The notes beneath the pieces were generated by a model. It was not told the origin of the DNA and ran no database searches. It was given only the letters and a program-made list of their open reading frames with translations. The translations under genes and the position numbers were made by a program. DNA of 50,933 nucleotides from Paracoccaceae bacterium. Lineage in GTDB: Bacteria > Pseudomonadota > Alphaproteobacteria > Rhodobacterales > Rhodobacteraceae. The stretch is taken from contig JALSKC010000062.1 of assembly GCA_026989055.1 (NCBI GenBank), forward strand, positions 1-50,933. Reading direction: 5' to 3'. How positions within the stretch are numbered: the first letter of the stretch is position 1; each line of letters opens with the position of its first letter. Shown here piece after piece: positions 1 to 7,660 of the stretch.

Positions 1-954
1 GGCGTGGTCAAGGTGTTCCATGCCGCCCGGCAGGATCTGGAGATCTTCTTCATCGAATACGGGGTGATCCCGAAGCCGCTGTTCGACACCCAGGTGGCGG
101 CCATGGTCTGCGGTTTCGGCGATCAGGCGGGCTACGAGACCCTGGTGCGCAAGATCGCGAAACAGAGCCTGGACAAGAGCTCGCGCTTCACCGACTGGTC
201 GCGCCGGCCGCTGTCGGAGGCGCAGAAGGCCTATGCGCTGGCCGATGTCACCCATCTGCGCACCATCTACGAATCGCTGGCCGAGCGGATCCGTCGGAGC
301 GGCCGCCAGGAATGGGTGGCGGAGGAGCTTCAGGCCCTGAGCAGCCCGCAGACCTACGTCATCCACCCCGAAGAGGCCTGGAAACGGGTGAAGACCCGCA
401 CCGTTTCGGGGAAGTTCCTCGCCGTGGTCCGCGAGCTGGCGCGTTTTCGCGAGGAATATGCCCAAAGCCGCAACATTCCGCGCAACCGGGTGTTCAAGGA
501 CGACGCGCTGCTGGAGCTTGCCTCGACAAGGCCCGCCACGCTGCAGGAGCTGGGGCGCTCGCGGCTGCTTCTGCGCGAGGCGCGCAAGGGGCCGATCGCC
601 GAGGGCATCCTCGCGGCGGTCCGCGCCGGGCAGGCCTGCCCGCCCGAGGACTACCCCAGGCCGGTCAACGGGCGCGAGCAGCTGCAGGTGAACCCGGCGC
701 TGGCCGATCTGCTGCGGGTGCTGCTCAAGGCGAAATCGGAATCGGCCGGGGTGGCGCAGAAGCTGATCGCCTCGGCCGCCGATCTGGACATGCTGGCCTC
801 GGGGCGGCGCGACGTGCCGGCGCTGCGCGGCTGGCGGCGCGAGGTATTCGGCGAGGATGCGCTGCGGCTGTGCGAGGGGCGGGTCGGGCTGGCCCTGCGC
901 GGCCGGAAGGTGGAGGTGATCGAGCTGGAGGCGGCTCCCGGAACCGGCCGCTGA
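1..954 (+). CDS. rnd: Ribonuclease D, 5' end cut by the window edge
   Basis: RNase D is a 3'-5' exonuclease that trims tRNA precursors. The frame is open from base 1, so the true start lies upstream and the first DEDD motif is missing. The visible part has the FHAARQDLE segment near residue 6 (Exo II type) and YALADVTHL near residue 77 (Exo III, with its Tyr and Asp). A C-terminal HRDC-like helical region follows, in which paired segments start with RELARFREEYAQ and LLRVLLKAK. About 317 residues are visible of a usual 380-390. SufE follows 131 bases downstream on the same strand. The assignment is secure; only the start is unknown. Confidence 0.95.
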   Translation, partial: GVVKVFHAARQDLEIFFIEYGVIPKPLFDTQVAAMVCGFGDQAGYETLVRKIAKQSLDKSSRFTDWSRRPLSEAQKAYALADVTHLRTIYESLAERIRRSGRQEWVAEELQALSSPQTYVIHPEEAWKRVKTRTVSGKFLAVVRELARFREEYAQSRNIPRNRVFKDDALLELASTRPATLQELGRSRLLLREARKGPIAEGILAAVRAGQACPPEDYPRPVNGREQLQVNPALADLLRVLLKAKSESAGVAQKLIASAADLDMLASGRRDVPALRGWRREVFGEDALRLCEGRVGLALRGRKVEVIELEAAPGTGR

Positions 955-1085
955 GCCTGCGCGCCCTCGCGTCCCTTCCGCACCCCTCGCCCCTGCCGCC
1001 TGATGTCGCACGGGCCGCGCAGGGGCCTCGGCGGGCTGGACCTTTCGCCCCCGGGTGTTTAGGTGGGGCGCAAACGGAGGGATGC

Positions 1086-1520
1086 ATGGCCAGCGAAGCT
1101 TTCGAAGAGATTGCCGAGACGTTCGATTTTCTCGACGACTGGGAAGATCGCTACCGCCACGTGATCGACCTGGGCAAGGCGATGGCGCCGCTGGAGGAGG
1201 CGCTGCGGGTTCCTGCGACCCGGGTCGAGGGCTGCGCCAGCCAGGTGTGGATCGTGCCCGAGATCGAGGGGGAGGGGGCGGATGCGGTGTTTTCCTTCCG
1301 CGGCGACAGCGACGCGCTGATCGTGCGCGGGCTGATCGCGATCCTGCGGGCGCTCTATTGCGGGCTGCCGCTGTCCGAGGTTCCGGCGGTGGACGCCCAT
1401 GCCGAGCTGGCGCGGCTGGGGCTGGACGAACATCTTTCGGCCCAGCGCTCCAACGGCCTGCGGGCGATGGTCGAGCGCATCCGCGCCCTGGCCCGACAGG
1501 CGGCGCCCACCGCGGGCTGA
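1086..1520 (+). CDS. sufE: SufE family cysteine desulfuration protein
   Basis: SufE accepts persulfide sulfur from the cysteine desulfurase SufS and delivers it to iron-sulfur cluster assembly. The 144-residue protein has the usual length. The sulfur-accepting cysteine is C50 in the motif VEGCASQVW, and the FRGDSDALIVRGL segment is typical of the family. The ATG at 1086 has a GGAGGG stretch a few bases upstream. An open frame extends further upstream in phase, but it only reads through the rnd gene in another frame. No sufS or sufBCD is in the window, so this copy stands apart from the suf operon. Confidence 0.93.
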   Translation: MASEAFEEIAETFDFLDDWEDRYRHVIDLGKAMAPLEEALRVPATRVEGCASQVWIVPEIEGEGADAVFSFRGDSDALIVRGLIAILRALYCGLPLSEVPAVDAHAELARLGLDEHLSAQRSNGLRAMVERIRALARQAAPTAG

Positions 1521-1622
1521 GGCGCTCTCTTTGCGCCGAAAGTCACCCGCACTGCCCGCCGGTTCGGTCCGCTCCGGCGGAAACCCGGCGTGCCGCCCCG
1601 GCCGGTCCCGGCTCTGCCGGGA

Positions 1623-2171
1623 TCAGCCCTGCTTGAGCGGGGCGATCATCATGATCATCTGCCGGCCTTCCATCTTCGGCATGGATTCGATCTTGCCGCT
1701 GCCTTCCACATCCGCGGCCACCCGCTCCAGCAGGGCGCGGCCGAGTTCCAGATGCGCCATCTCGCGTCCGCGGAAGCGCAGCGTCACCTTCACCTTGTCG
1801 CCGTTGCCCAGAAACTTGAAGACATTGCGCATCTTCACGTCATAGTCGTGCTTGTCGGTATTGGGGCGGAACTTGACTTCCTTGATGTCGATGGTCTTCT
1901 GCTTCTTGCGGGCCTCGCTCTCCCGCTTCTGGGTCTCGTATTTGAACTTGCCGAAGTCCATGATCTTGCAGACCGGCGGCGTGGCGTTCGGCGAGATCTC
2001 GACCAGATCGAGGCCGGATTCATAGGCCAGCTCCAGCCCCCGCTCGGGGGGGACGATGCCGATGTTTTCTCCGTCAGGGCCGATCAGCCGGATTTCCGGG
2101 GCCCGGATGCGCTCGTTCACGCGCGGGCCTGTGTGACGCACCGGCGGGGCGTTGTGGGGTCTGCGGGCTAT
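1623..2171 (-). CDS. infC: Translation initiation factor IF-3, probable AUA start
   Basis: IF-3 binds the 30S subunit, prevents premature 50S joining and checks start-codon choice. The sequence has the family signatures GPRVNERIR near the N-terminus, [21 protein letters not shown] in the middle and [10 protein letters not shown] in the C-terminal domain. No ATG, GTG or TTG stands at the expected N-terminus. The conserved N-terminus [10 protein letters not shown] begins with ATA at 2171-2169, preceded by AAAGGA with 8 bases of spacing. The next in-frame GTG (2141) has no ribosome binding site. The resulting 182 residues fit the family. The gene is not followed by rpmI-rplT but by convergent sufE. 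A non-standard start fits the known autoregulation of infC. Confidence 0.93.
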   Translation of the reverse strand: MARRPHNAPPVRHTGPRVNERIRAPEIRLIGPDGENIGIVPPERGLELAYESGLDLVEISPNATPPVCKIMDFGKFKYETQKRESEARKKQKTIDIKEVKFRPNTDKHDYDVKMRNVFKFLGNGDKVKVTLRFRGREMAHLELGRALLERVAADVEGSGKIESMPKMEGRQMIMMIAPLKQG

Positions 2172-2493
2172 GACGCTGTTCCTTTCGCTGTTTCGCTTTT
2201 CCGCTTGCGTGGCGGGCGGGCGAAAAATAGGCCGGCTCGGCGGGGCTTTCAACCGGTTAGTTGCCCGGCGGCACGATCGGCCCGCCGAGGCGCGTCTGCC
2301 TGCGCATCGCGGGTGCAGAGCCCTTTCCGGCGCAGCCGGGAAGCGGGACCTCCGGCGGGGAGCGTCGCGGCGGCCCCGAAGGCAGCACCGAAACCCGGTT
2401 TCGCAGATTGTGCCGCATCGGAGGCGATTCCGGCTGGAAAGCGGGCTCGGTCTGTGCTTTTGCTGAGGCGCGGAGCAGAGCGGAAAAGCGAAG
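2172..2493. other. Divergent intergenic region infC / isomerase
   Basis: These 322 bases carry the infC leader and a candidate infC promoter on the minus strand. A poorly defined start region for the plus-strand isomerase lies at the right end, where GCGGAAAAGCG precedes its ATG. I see no RNA gene and no convincing ORF. Confidence 0.6.
2224..2252 (-). promoter_or_regulatory. Candidate sigma-70 type promoter of infC
   Basis: On the minus strand, TTGAAA (2252-2247) is followed after exactly 17 bases by TATTTT (2229-2224). This places transcription start near 2216, about 45 bases before the ATA start. The match to the housekeeping consensus is 5/6 and 4/6 in otherwise GC-rich DNA. It is a visual match only. 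Confidence 0.5.
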
Positions 2494-3198
2494 ATGAAAC
2501 GCTCGGAAATCAACGCCCTGATGCGCGAGGCCGATGCCTTCATCCGTTCGTTCGGCTTCGTCCTGCCGCCCTTTGCCTACTGGTCGCCGGCACAGCTGCG
2601 CCGCCGGGTGGCCGCCGACAGCGCCTGCATCCGCAACCGGATGCTGGGCTGGGACATCACCGATTACGGCCAGGGGCGCTTTGCCGAACTGGGGCTGCTC
2701 CTGTTCACCTTGCGCAACGGCCGGCGGGAGGATCTGCCGCGCGGGCGGGGGATGCTCTATGCGGAGAAGATCATGATCTCGCGCCCGGGGCAGCTCTGCC
2801 CGATGCATCGCCATCGGCTCAAGACCGAGGACATCATCAACCGCGGGGGCGGCACGCTGGTAGTGGAACTGTTCCGGGCTGCCGGGGAGGAGGGGATCGA
2901 CGAGACATCGCCGGTGCAGGTGCTGCGCGACGGCAGCCTGTGCCGGCTGCCGGCCGGCGGGCGGCTGAGGCTGGCCCCGGGTGAGAGCGTGACGCTGGGG
3001 CCGGATATCTGGCATGCCTTCCGGGCCGAAGGCTCGGCGGTGCTGATCGGCGAGGTTTCCACCGTCAATGACGACCGCACGGACAATCTGTTCCGCGATC
3101 CGGTCGGCCGTTTCGCACAGATCGAGGAGGACGAGCCGCCGCTGCATCTGCTGGTGGCCGATTACCCGCGCTGGCTGGAGGCGGAGAGCGGCGGCTGA
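2494..3198 (+). CDS. D-lyxose / D-mannose isomerase-family cupin
   Basis: The 234-residue protein resembles the D-lyxose isomerase family (EC 5.3.1.15), cytoplasmic manganese cupins that interconvert ketoses and aldoses such as D-lyxose and D-xylulose. The metal-binding cupin core is visible: [12 protein letters not shown] near residue 102 supplies His, His and Glu, and DIWHAF near residue 171 supplies the late His. The motif [10 protein letters not shown] just before the first His is typical of the family. No sugar transporter or kinase lies beside it, so the physiological substrate is not indicated. It is transcribed alone, divergent from infC. Confidence 0.8.
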   Translation: MKRSEINALMREADAFIRSFGFVLPPFAYWSPAQLRRRVAADSACIRNRMLGWDITDYGQGRFAELGLLLFTLRNGRREDLPRGRGMLYAEKIMISRPGQLCPMHRHRLKTEDIINRGGGTLVVELFRAAGEEGIDETSPVQVLRDGSLCRLPAGGRLRLAPGESVTLGPDIWHAFRAEGSAVLIGEVSTVNDDRTDNLFRDPVGRFAQIEEDEPPLHLLVADYPRWLEAESGG

Positions 3199-3506
3199 TC
3201 TGGGGTGCGAAGCCGGCGGCCGGGTTGCGGCGGAAGGCGGGGGAGGCGGCCGTCGGGTGCCGTTCTGCCCCGGAGAGGAGCGCGGCGCGCCGCCGCCCTT
3301 CCCGCTGCGGTTGCCGCACCGCTGCCTGTTCGCAGCGCCCCTGCGCCTGCCGGCCTGCGCCGGCCGGGGGCACCCGTGCCACACCGCCTGCGCCGAAACG
3401 GGGCCGAAACGGGCGCGCCGCTTCCCGCAGCTCCCGCGCTCTCCAGCGGATTTCCGGGCTTTCCCGCAGCCCCGCTTCGCCGGGCGAGCGGTTCAGCACG
3501 ACCGGT
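3199..3506. other. Convergent intergenic region
   Basis: These 308 bases separate two convergent genes. Long open frames run through it on both strands, but they have the composition expected of GC-rich noncoding DNA and resemble no family. I see no hairpin followed by a T run. Confidence 0.5.
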
Positions 3507-4067
3507 TCAGCGGATCCAGGTGCGGATCGGGCCGGAATCCATGTGCACGAAATTGGAACGGCGATACTTGCCGACTCCGCCGGCACGGCAGGCGATGGCG
3601 GCATTTGCCATCTGGGTAACGCTGCGCGATTTCAGCCGCAGGTCGCCGGCCTGCCCCTTCATGTGCAGCGAATTGCGGGCCACCCCGCGCGAGCGGGCCC
3701 GCAGCATCGCGTTGGTCTTGGGGGTGCGGTATCCCGACAGCAGCAGATAGGGCTCGCTGGTGTCCAGGAGGTTATGCGCCGCGGCCATGATGTCGAGCGT
3801 GCTGGGGTCGATCGGGATCGTCTTGTTGAAGCGCCAGTCGCGCATGAAGTAGTTGATCTCCTTCAGCGCCTCGGCGACGTATTCGCCTTCGATCCAGTAG
3901 ATCGTGTCGATGCTTTCTCCGGTGCGGCCGGAGTACATCCTGAGCCGGCGGATGTCGCCGGCCCCGCGCAGGAAGGCGGCGGCCCTGGAGTAGCTGGGGG
4001 CCGCGACCACCGCGGTTGCCGCGAAGGCCGCCAGCAGGCCGCGCCTCGTGAGTGCCGTGCCGGTCAT
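3507..4067 (-). CDS. DUF882 (M15-like) Tat-secreted cell-wall protein
   Basis: The protein belongs to the DUF882 family, related to YcbK/MepK and the M15 D,D- or L,D-peptidases, which act on peptidoglycan in the periplasm. A twin-arginine signal (LTRRGLLAAFAATAVVA) lies at the N-terminus. The conserved core follows with SGYRTPKTNAMLR, SLHMKGQAGD and NFVHMDSGPIR, which supply His/Asp/His zinc ligands. The ATG at 4067 gives 186 residues, typical of the family. In-frame ATGs at 4160, 4175 and 4187 would add a low-complexity, repeat-like leader and look less natural. The gene is divergent from an L,D-transpeptidase, so the two may share regulation. Confidence 0.85.
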   Translation of the reverse strand: MTGTALTRRGLLAAFAATAVVAAPSYSRAAAFLRGAGDIRRLRMYSGRTGESIDTIYWIEGEYVAEALKEINYFMRDWRFNKTIPIDPSTLDIMAAAHNLLDTSEPYLLLSGYRTPKTNAMLRARSRGVARNSLHMKGQAGDLRLKSRSVTQMANAAIACRAGGVGKYRRSNFVHMDSGPIRTWIR

Positions 4068-4343
4068 CGCCCCGGCCTGCGCGGCCCTGGCGCTGCGCGC
4101 CGATGCCGTTCCGGCCCCCGTGAGTGTTCCGGCCCCTGCGAAAGCTCCGCCTTGCGTCATGGAACCCTGCGTCATGGAATCAGCCATGCCCCGCCCCGTG
4201 CTCCGTTCGCAGATGGATGGCAGCGCACCATCATGCGAAACGGAGTGTTTCTGCCTCATCCCCAGGCACGGCCGGGTTCTGCCACATTTCCCCGGAACCG
4301 CCAAGGGCCAGGCGGTGCGAAATCGTTCTATCCGGTTGGAATC

Positions 4344-4357
4344 GGCGAAATTTCGCC
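4344..4357. promoter_or_regulatory. Perfect palindrome between two cell-wall genes
   Basis: GGCGAAATTTCGCC is a perfect 14-base palindrome in the shared upstream region of a DUF882 gene and an L,D-transpeptidase gene. Its position suggests a binding site for a dimeric regulator, but no regulator is identified. Confidence 0.35.
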
Positions 4358-4450
4358 AATCGGCCGGCGGGCGGCGGCGCGGAGCGGAAACGTCTTTCCA
4401 CTGTTGCACGGATACCGCATTTCGGGCGCCCTCCGCGCCGCGGAGAGAGC

Positions 4451-4474
4451 GATGGTGCATGAGATGGTGCATGA
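4451..4474. repeat. Tandem 12-base repeat, two copies
   Basis: GATGGTGCATGA occurs twice head to tail, ending about 65 bases before the L,D-transpeptidase start. It may be a slippage product within the leader. Confidence 0.7.
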
Positions 4475-4540
4475 AACGCCGGAAACGGTTATCTCCTTCG
4501 GACAACGTCGGTTCCGTGCGTGGTGTTTCAGGAGGTGTTC

Positions 4541-6154
4541 ATGTCGGGTGCTCGGGCGGCTTCCCGAAGGCATTTTCTCGGCGGCATGGCCGCGCTCGCG
4601 GGGGTGACGGCAGGCGGGCCGGCCGGGGCGGCGCCGGATCGGGTAACGGCCTTCATGCAGGCGCTGGCCGAAGCCGTGGCGGGGGATCCGGCGCTGGCCG
4701 CCTTCTACCGGGACAACGGCCATCGCCCGATCTGGACCGGCAGGGGCGGGCGCGACCGGGCGCGCCGGCAGGCGCTGCTCGGGGCGCTGGAGGATGCCCC
4801 CGTTCACGCCCTGCCGCAGGCGGCCTATGACGATGCGCTGCTGCGCGCCAATCTGGGCACGATCCGCTCCGGGCGCGATCTGGGCCGGGCCGAGGCGGCG
4901 CTGAGCCGGCTGTTCCTGACCTATGTCAACCACCTTCAGGGAGGGGTTCTCGAGCCGCGACGGGTGGACCGGGAGATCATCCGCAGCCGGCCGTTGCGCG
5001 CGGGGGCGGCGCTTCTGGAGAGCTTTTCCCGTTCCTCTCCTGCCGCCTTCCTGCGCCGGCAGGCGCCGCGCGCGCCGGAATACGCCCGGCTGATGAAGGC
5101 CAAGCGGGAGATGGAGCGGCTGATCGGGCGCGGGGGCTGGGGGCCGGAGGTGCCCGGCGGCAAGCTGCGCCCCGGCGACAGCGGTGCGCGCGTGGTGGCG
5201 CTGCGCGACCGCCTGGTGGCCATGGGCTACATGCGCCGCAGCGCCAGCCGGGAGTTCGACGCCCCTCTGATGAGGGCGGTGCGCGCCTTCCAGCTGGCGC
5301 ACGGGCTGAACCCGGACGGGGTGGTCGGCCCCGGCACGCTGCGGGCGCTGAACGTTTCTGCGGAAAGGCGGCTGGCGGCGATCATCGTGGCCATGGAGCG
5401 CGAGCGATGGATGAACATCGAGCGGGGGAAGCGCCATGTCTGGGTCAACCTCGCCGCCTTCAGTGTCGCGGTGATCGACGAGGGCAAGGTGACCTTCGAG
5501 ACCCGCGCCGTGGTCGGGGCCAACAGGAACGATCGGCGCAGCCCCGAGTTTTCCGACATGATGGAATACATGGTGGTGAACCCGACCTGGAACGTGCCGC
5601 GCTCGATCGCGGTCAAGGAGTATCTGCCGTTGCTGCAGAAGGATCCGAATGCCGCCGGGCATCTGCGCCTGACCCGTGGCGGGCAGCCGATCAGCCGGGA
5701 GGGAATCGATTTCACGCAGTTCACGGAGGCCGACTTTCCCTTCGACCTGAAGCAGCCTCCCTCGCGGCGCAATGCGCTGGGGTTGGTCAAGTTCATGTTC
5801 CCGAACCGATACAACATCTACCTGCACGACACACCCGAAAAGCATCTGTTCGCGCGCGAGAGGCGCGCCTACAGCCACGGCTGCATCCGGCTGAACGATC
5901 CGTTCGAGTTCGCCTACACCCTGCTGGCGCCGCAGGTTTCCGATCCGGAGGCCTTCTTTCAGGCCAGGCTGGCCAGCGGCAGGGAGACCGTGGTGCCGCT
6001 GGAACGCCATGTGCCGGTGCATCTTGTCTACCGGACCGCCTTCACCACCGCCAGGGGGCAGGTCCGCTTCCGCGACGACATCTACGGCCGCGACGGGCGC
6101 ATCTTCGAGGCGTTGCGCGCGGCGGGGGTGGCCTTGCGCGCGGTTCGCGGCTAA
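4541..6154 (+). CDS. YcbB-type L,D-transpeptidase, Tat signal
   Basis: This enzyme makes 3-3 cross-links in peptidoglycan or anchors proteins to it. The ATG at 4541 follows AGGAGG (4530-4535) at good spacing and gives 537 residues, a typical YcbB length. A twin-arginine signal (ASRRHFLGGMAALAG) is at the N-terminus. A peptidoglycan-binding domain lies near residues 210-270 (LRPGDSGARVVALRDRL to DGVVGPGTLRALN). The YkuD catalytic domain follows, with a conserved His in LHDTPEKHLF and the nucleophile C448 in SHGCIRL. A Tat signal is less common than Sec in this family, but the Tat translocase is encoded nearby. Confidence 0.92.
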   Translation: MSGARAASRRHFLGGMAALAGVTAGGPAGAAPDRVTAFMQALAEAVAGDPALAAFYRDNGHRPIWTGRGGRDRARRQALLGALEDAPVHALPQAAYDDALLRANLGTIRSGRDLGRAEAALSRLFLTYVNHLQGGVLEPRRVDREIIRSRPLRAGAALLESFSRSSPAAFLRRQAPRAPEYARLMKAKREMERLIGRGGWGPEVPGGKLRPGDSGARVVALRDRLVAMGYMRRSASREFDAPLMRAVRAFQLAHGLNPDGVVGPGTLRALNVSAERRLAAIIVAMERERWMNIERGKRHVWVNLAAFSVAVIDEGKVTFETRAVVGANRNDRRSPEFSDMMEYMVVNPTWNVPRSIAVKEYLPLLQKDPNAAGHLRLTRGGQPISREGIDFTQFTEADFPFDLKQPPSRRNALGLVKFMFPNRYNIYLHDTPEKHLFARERRAYSHGCIRLNDPFEFAYTLLAPQVSDPEAFFQARLASGRETVVPLERHVPVHLVYRTAFTTARGQVRFRDDIYGRDGRIFEALRAAGVALRAVRG

Positions 6155-6244
6155 ATCCCCCTTGCGGCCGGGGGAGAGCGGCGGCCGGGCGGCGGCGGCC
6201 GGATCCGGCATCCGGAGATGCGGAGACAGGCGCGGAGGCAGGGC

Positions 6245-7363
6245 ATGGTCGGGGAGCGGTTCACGATCCGGGAGATTGCGGCGGCGCTCGGCGCGCCGGC
6301 AGAGGGCGCGCTGGATCTTGCGGTCAGCGGTGCGGCCGAGCCGGCCGAGGCCGGTCCCGGGCAGCTGGCGGTGGCGATGCAGCCGGTCTGGGGCGCGGCG
6401 CTGGAACGGGGGCGGGCGCGGGCGGCGCTCCTGTGGGAGGGGGCCGACTGGCGGGCGCTGGGGCTCGAGGCGGCGATCTTCGTGCGCCGGCCCCGCCTTG
6501 CGCTGGCGGCGCTGACGACGCATCTGGCCGCCGGCGCGCCGGCGGGCGGGGAGTGGGGCGGCGGAATTCACCCGACGGCACTGATTGATCCGGGCGCCGA
6601 GATCGGCCCCGATGCGGCGATCGGCCCCTTCGCGGTGATCGGCCCCGGGGTCTCGATCGGCGCCCGGGCGCGGATCGGGGCGCATGTGAGCATCGCCGGC
6701 GGGGCACGGCTGGGCGATGACTGCCGGCTTCAGGACGGCACCCGGATCGGGCCGCGGGTGGCGATCGGTGCCCGTTTCCATGCCCTGCCCGGGGTGGTGA
6801 TCGGGGCTGACGGGTTTTCCTGGGTGACCGAGGAAAGATCGGCCGTGGAGGCGGTGCGCGAGAGCCTGGGCGCCGAAACCGGCGCGGCCGACGCCGATCA
6901 GCGATGGCTCAAGATCCATTCGCTGGGCGGGGTGGAGATCGGCGATGACGTGGAGGTCGGGGCCAACGCCTGCATCGATGCCGGCACCATCCGCCCCACC
7001 CGGGTTGGCGCGGGTACCCGGATCGACAATCTCGTGCATCTGGGCCACAACGTGGTGGTGGGACGCAACTGCCTGATCTGCGGACTTGTGGGGGTGGCCG
7101 GTTCGGCGGTTCTGGGCAACGGCGTGGTGCTGGGCGGGCAGGCCGGGGTGGCCGACAACGTGACGGTCGGCGACGGGGTGATCGCCGGCGGTGCGACCAA
7201 GATCATGTCGAACGTGCCCGCCGGGCGCGCCATGCTCGGCTATCCGGCGGTCCGGATGGAAACCCATATCGAGAGCTACAAGGCACTGCGCCGCCTGCCG
7301 CGGATCCTGCGCGCGCTTGCGGCGCAGAAGAAAGCTGTTTCCAAAGGCGGTGGCAGGGACTAA
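6245..7363 (+). CDS. lpxD: UDP-3-O-acylglucosamine N-acyltransferase
   Basis: LpxD adds the second hydroxyacyl chain to UDP-glucosamine in lipid A synthesis, using acyl-ACP. The C-terminal half is a left-handed beta helix of hexapeptide repeats (IDPGAEIGPDAAIGPFAVIG onward), and the predicted catalytic His is H268 in HLGHNVVVG. The ATG at 6245 follows GGAGG (6234-6238) with 6 bases of spacing. An upstream in-frame ATG at 6218 lacks this support. The length of 372 residues is slightly above the usual 340-360. The gene is followed closely by an acyl carrier protein and a ketoacyl synthase, suggesting a dedicated acyl supply. Confidence 0.93.
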   Translation: MVGERFTIREIAAALGAPAEGALDLAVSGAAEPAEAGPGQLAVAMQPVWGAALERGRARAALLWEGADWRALGLEAAIFVRRPRLALAALTTHLAAGAPAGGEWGGGIHPTALIDPGAEIGPDAAIGPFAVIGPGVSIGARARIGAHVSIAGGARLGDDCRLQDGTRIGPRVAIGARFHALPGVVIGADGFSWVTEERSAVEAVRESLGAETGAADADQRWLKIHSLGGVEIGDDVEVGANACIDAGTIRPTRVGAGTRIDNLVHLGHNVVVGRNCLICGLVGVAGSAVLGNGVVLGGQAGVADNVTVGDGVIAGGATKIMSNVPAGRAMLGYPAVRMETHIESYKALRRLPRILRALAAQKKAVSKGGGRD

Positions 7364-7390
7364 ATGAAGCCACGTTGCGCGAGGGTGGCC

Positions 7391-7660
7391 ATGTCGGACG
7401 ACATCAGGAAGAAGGTTTTCGAGATCATCGCCGAGCAGGCTGTGCTGGAGGTTTCGGAGATCGCCCCGGAGCACTCGCCGCAGGATCTGGGGCTGGACAG
7501 CCTGGCGCTGGTGGAAAGCATCTTCGCCATCGAGGAGGCCTTCGGCATCGAGGTTCCCTTCAATGCCAATGCGCCACAGCAGGGGGATTTCGACATTTCC
7601 AGCATCGCCGCGATCGCGGCCGCCGTCGAAAGGCTGGTTGCAGAACAGCGCGGCGCATGA
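7391..7660 (+). CDS. Acyl carrier protein paralogue
   Basis: This is an acyl carrier protein of 89 residues, whose phosphopantetheine attachment Ser is S37 in the DSL motif of LGLDSLALVES. It diverges from housekeeping AcpP (which has GADSLDTVEL), so it is probably a specialised carrier. The ATG at 7391 is preceded by GAGGGTGG; an earlier in-frame ATG at 7364 directly abuts the lpxD stop. The stop overlaps the start of the next gene (ATGA), so it is translationally coupled to the ketoacyl synthase. The lpxD-acp-kas order suggests a role in making a particular acyl chain, possibly for lipid A. That role is inferred. Confidence 0.88.
   Translation: MSDDIRKKVFEIIAEQAVLEVSEIAPEHSPQDLGLDSLALVESIFAIEEAFGIEVPFNANAPQQGDFDISSIAAIAAAVERLVAEQRGA

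Larger units (their letters stand above)
4068..4540. other. Divergent intergenic region between two cell-wall genes
   Basis: This 473-base region lies between the DUF882 gene (minus) and the L,D-transpeptidase gene (plus). It contains a perfect 14-base palindrome and a tandem 12-base repeat, both listed separately. An AT-richer part around 4320-4400 could hold promoters. If the DUF882 start is really at 4187, the region is shorter by 120 bases. Confidence 0.5.

Noticed and set aside
4328-7474. A 1048-codon open frame on the minus strand, and similar frames of 300-1700 codons elsewhere (7360-10842, 18936-21746 upstream part, 35128-40239).
   Set aside because: They lie antisense to well-supported genes, are full of low-complexity Pro/Arg/Ala sequence and resemble no family. 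Long antisense frames are expected at about 70 % GC.
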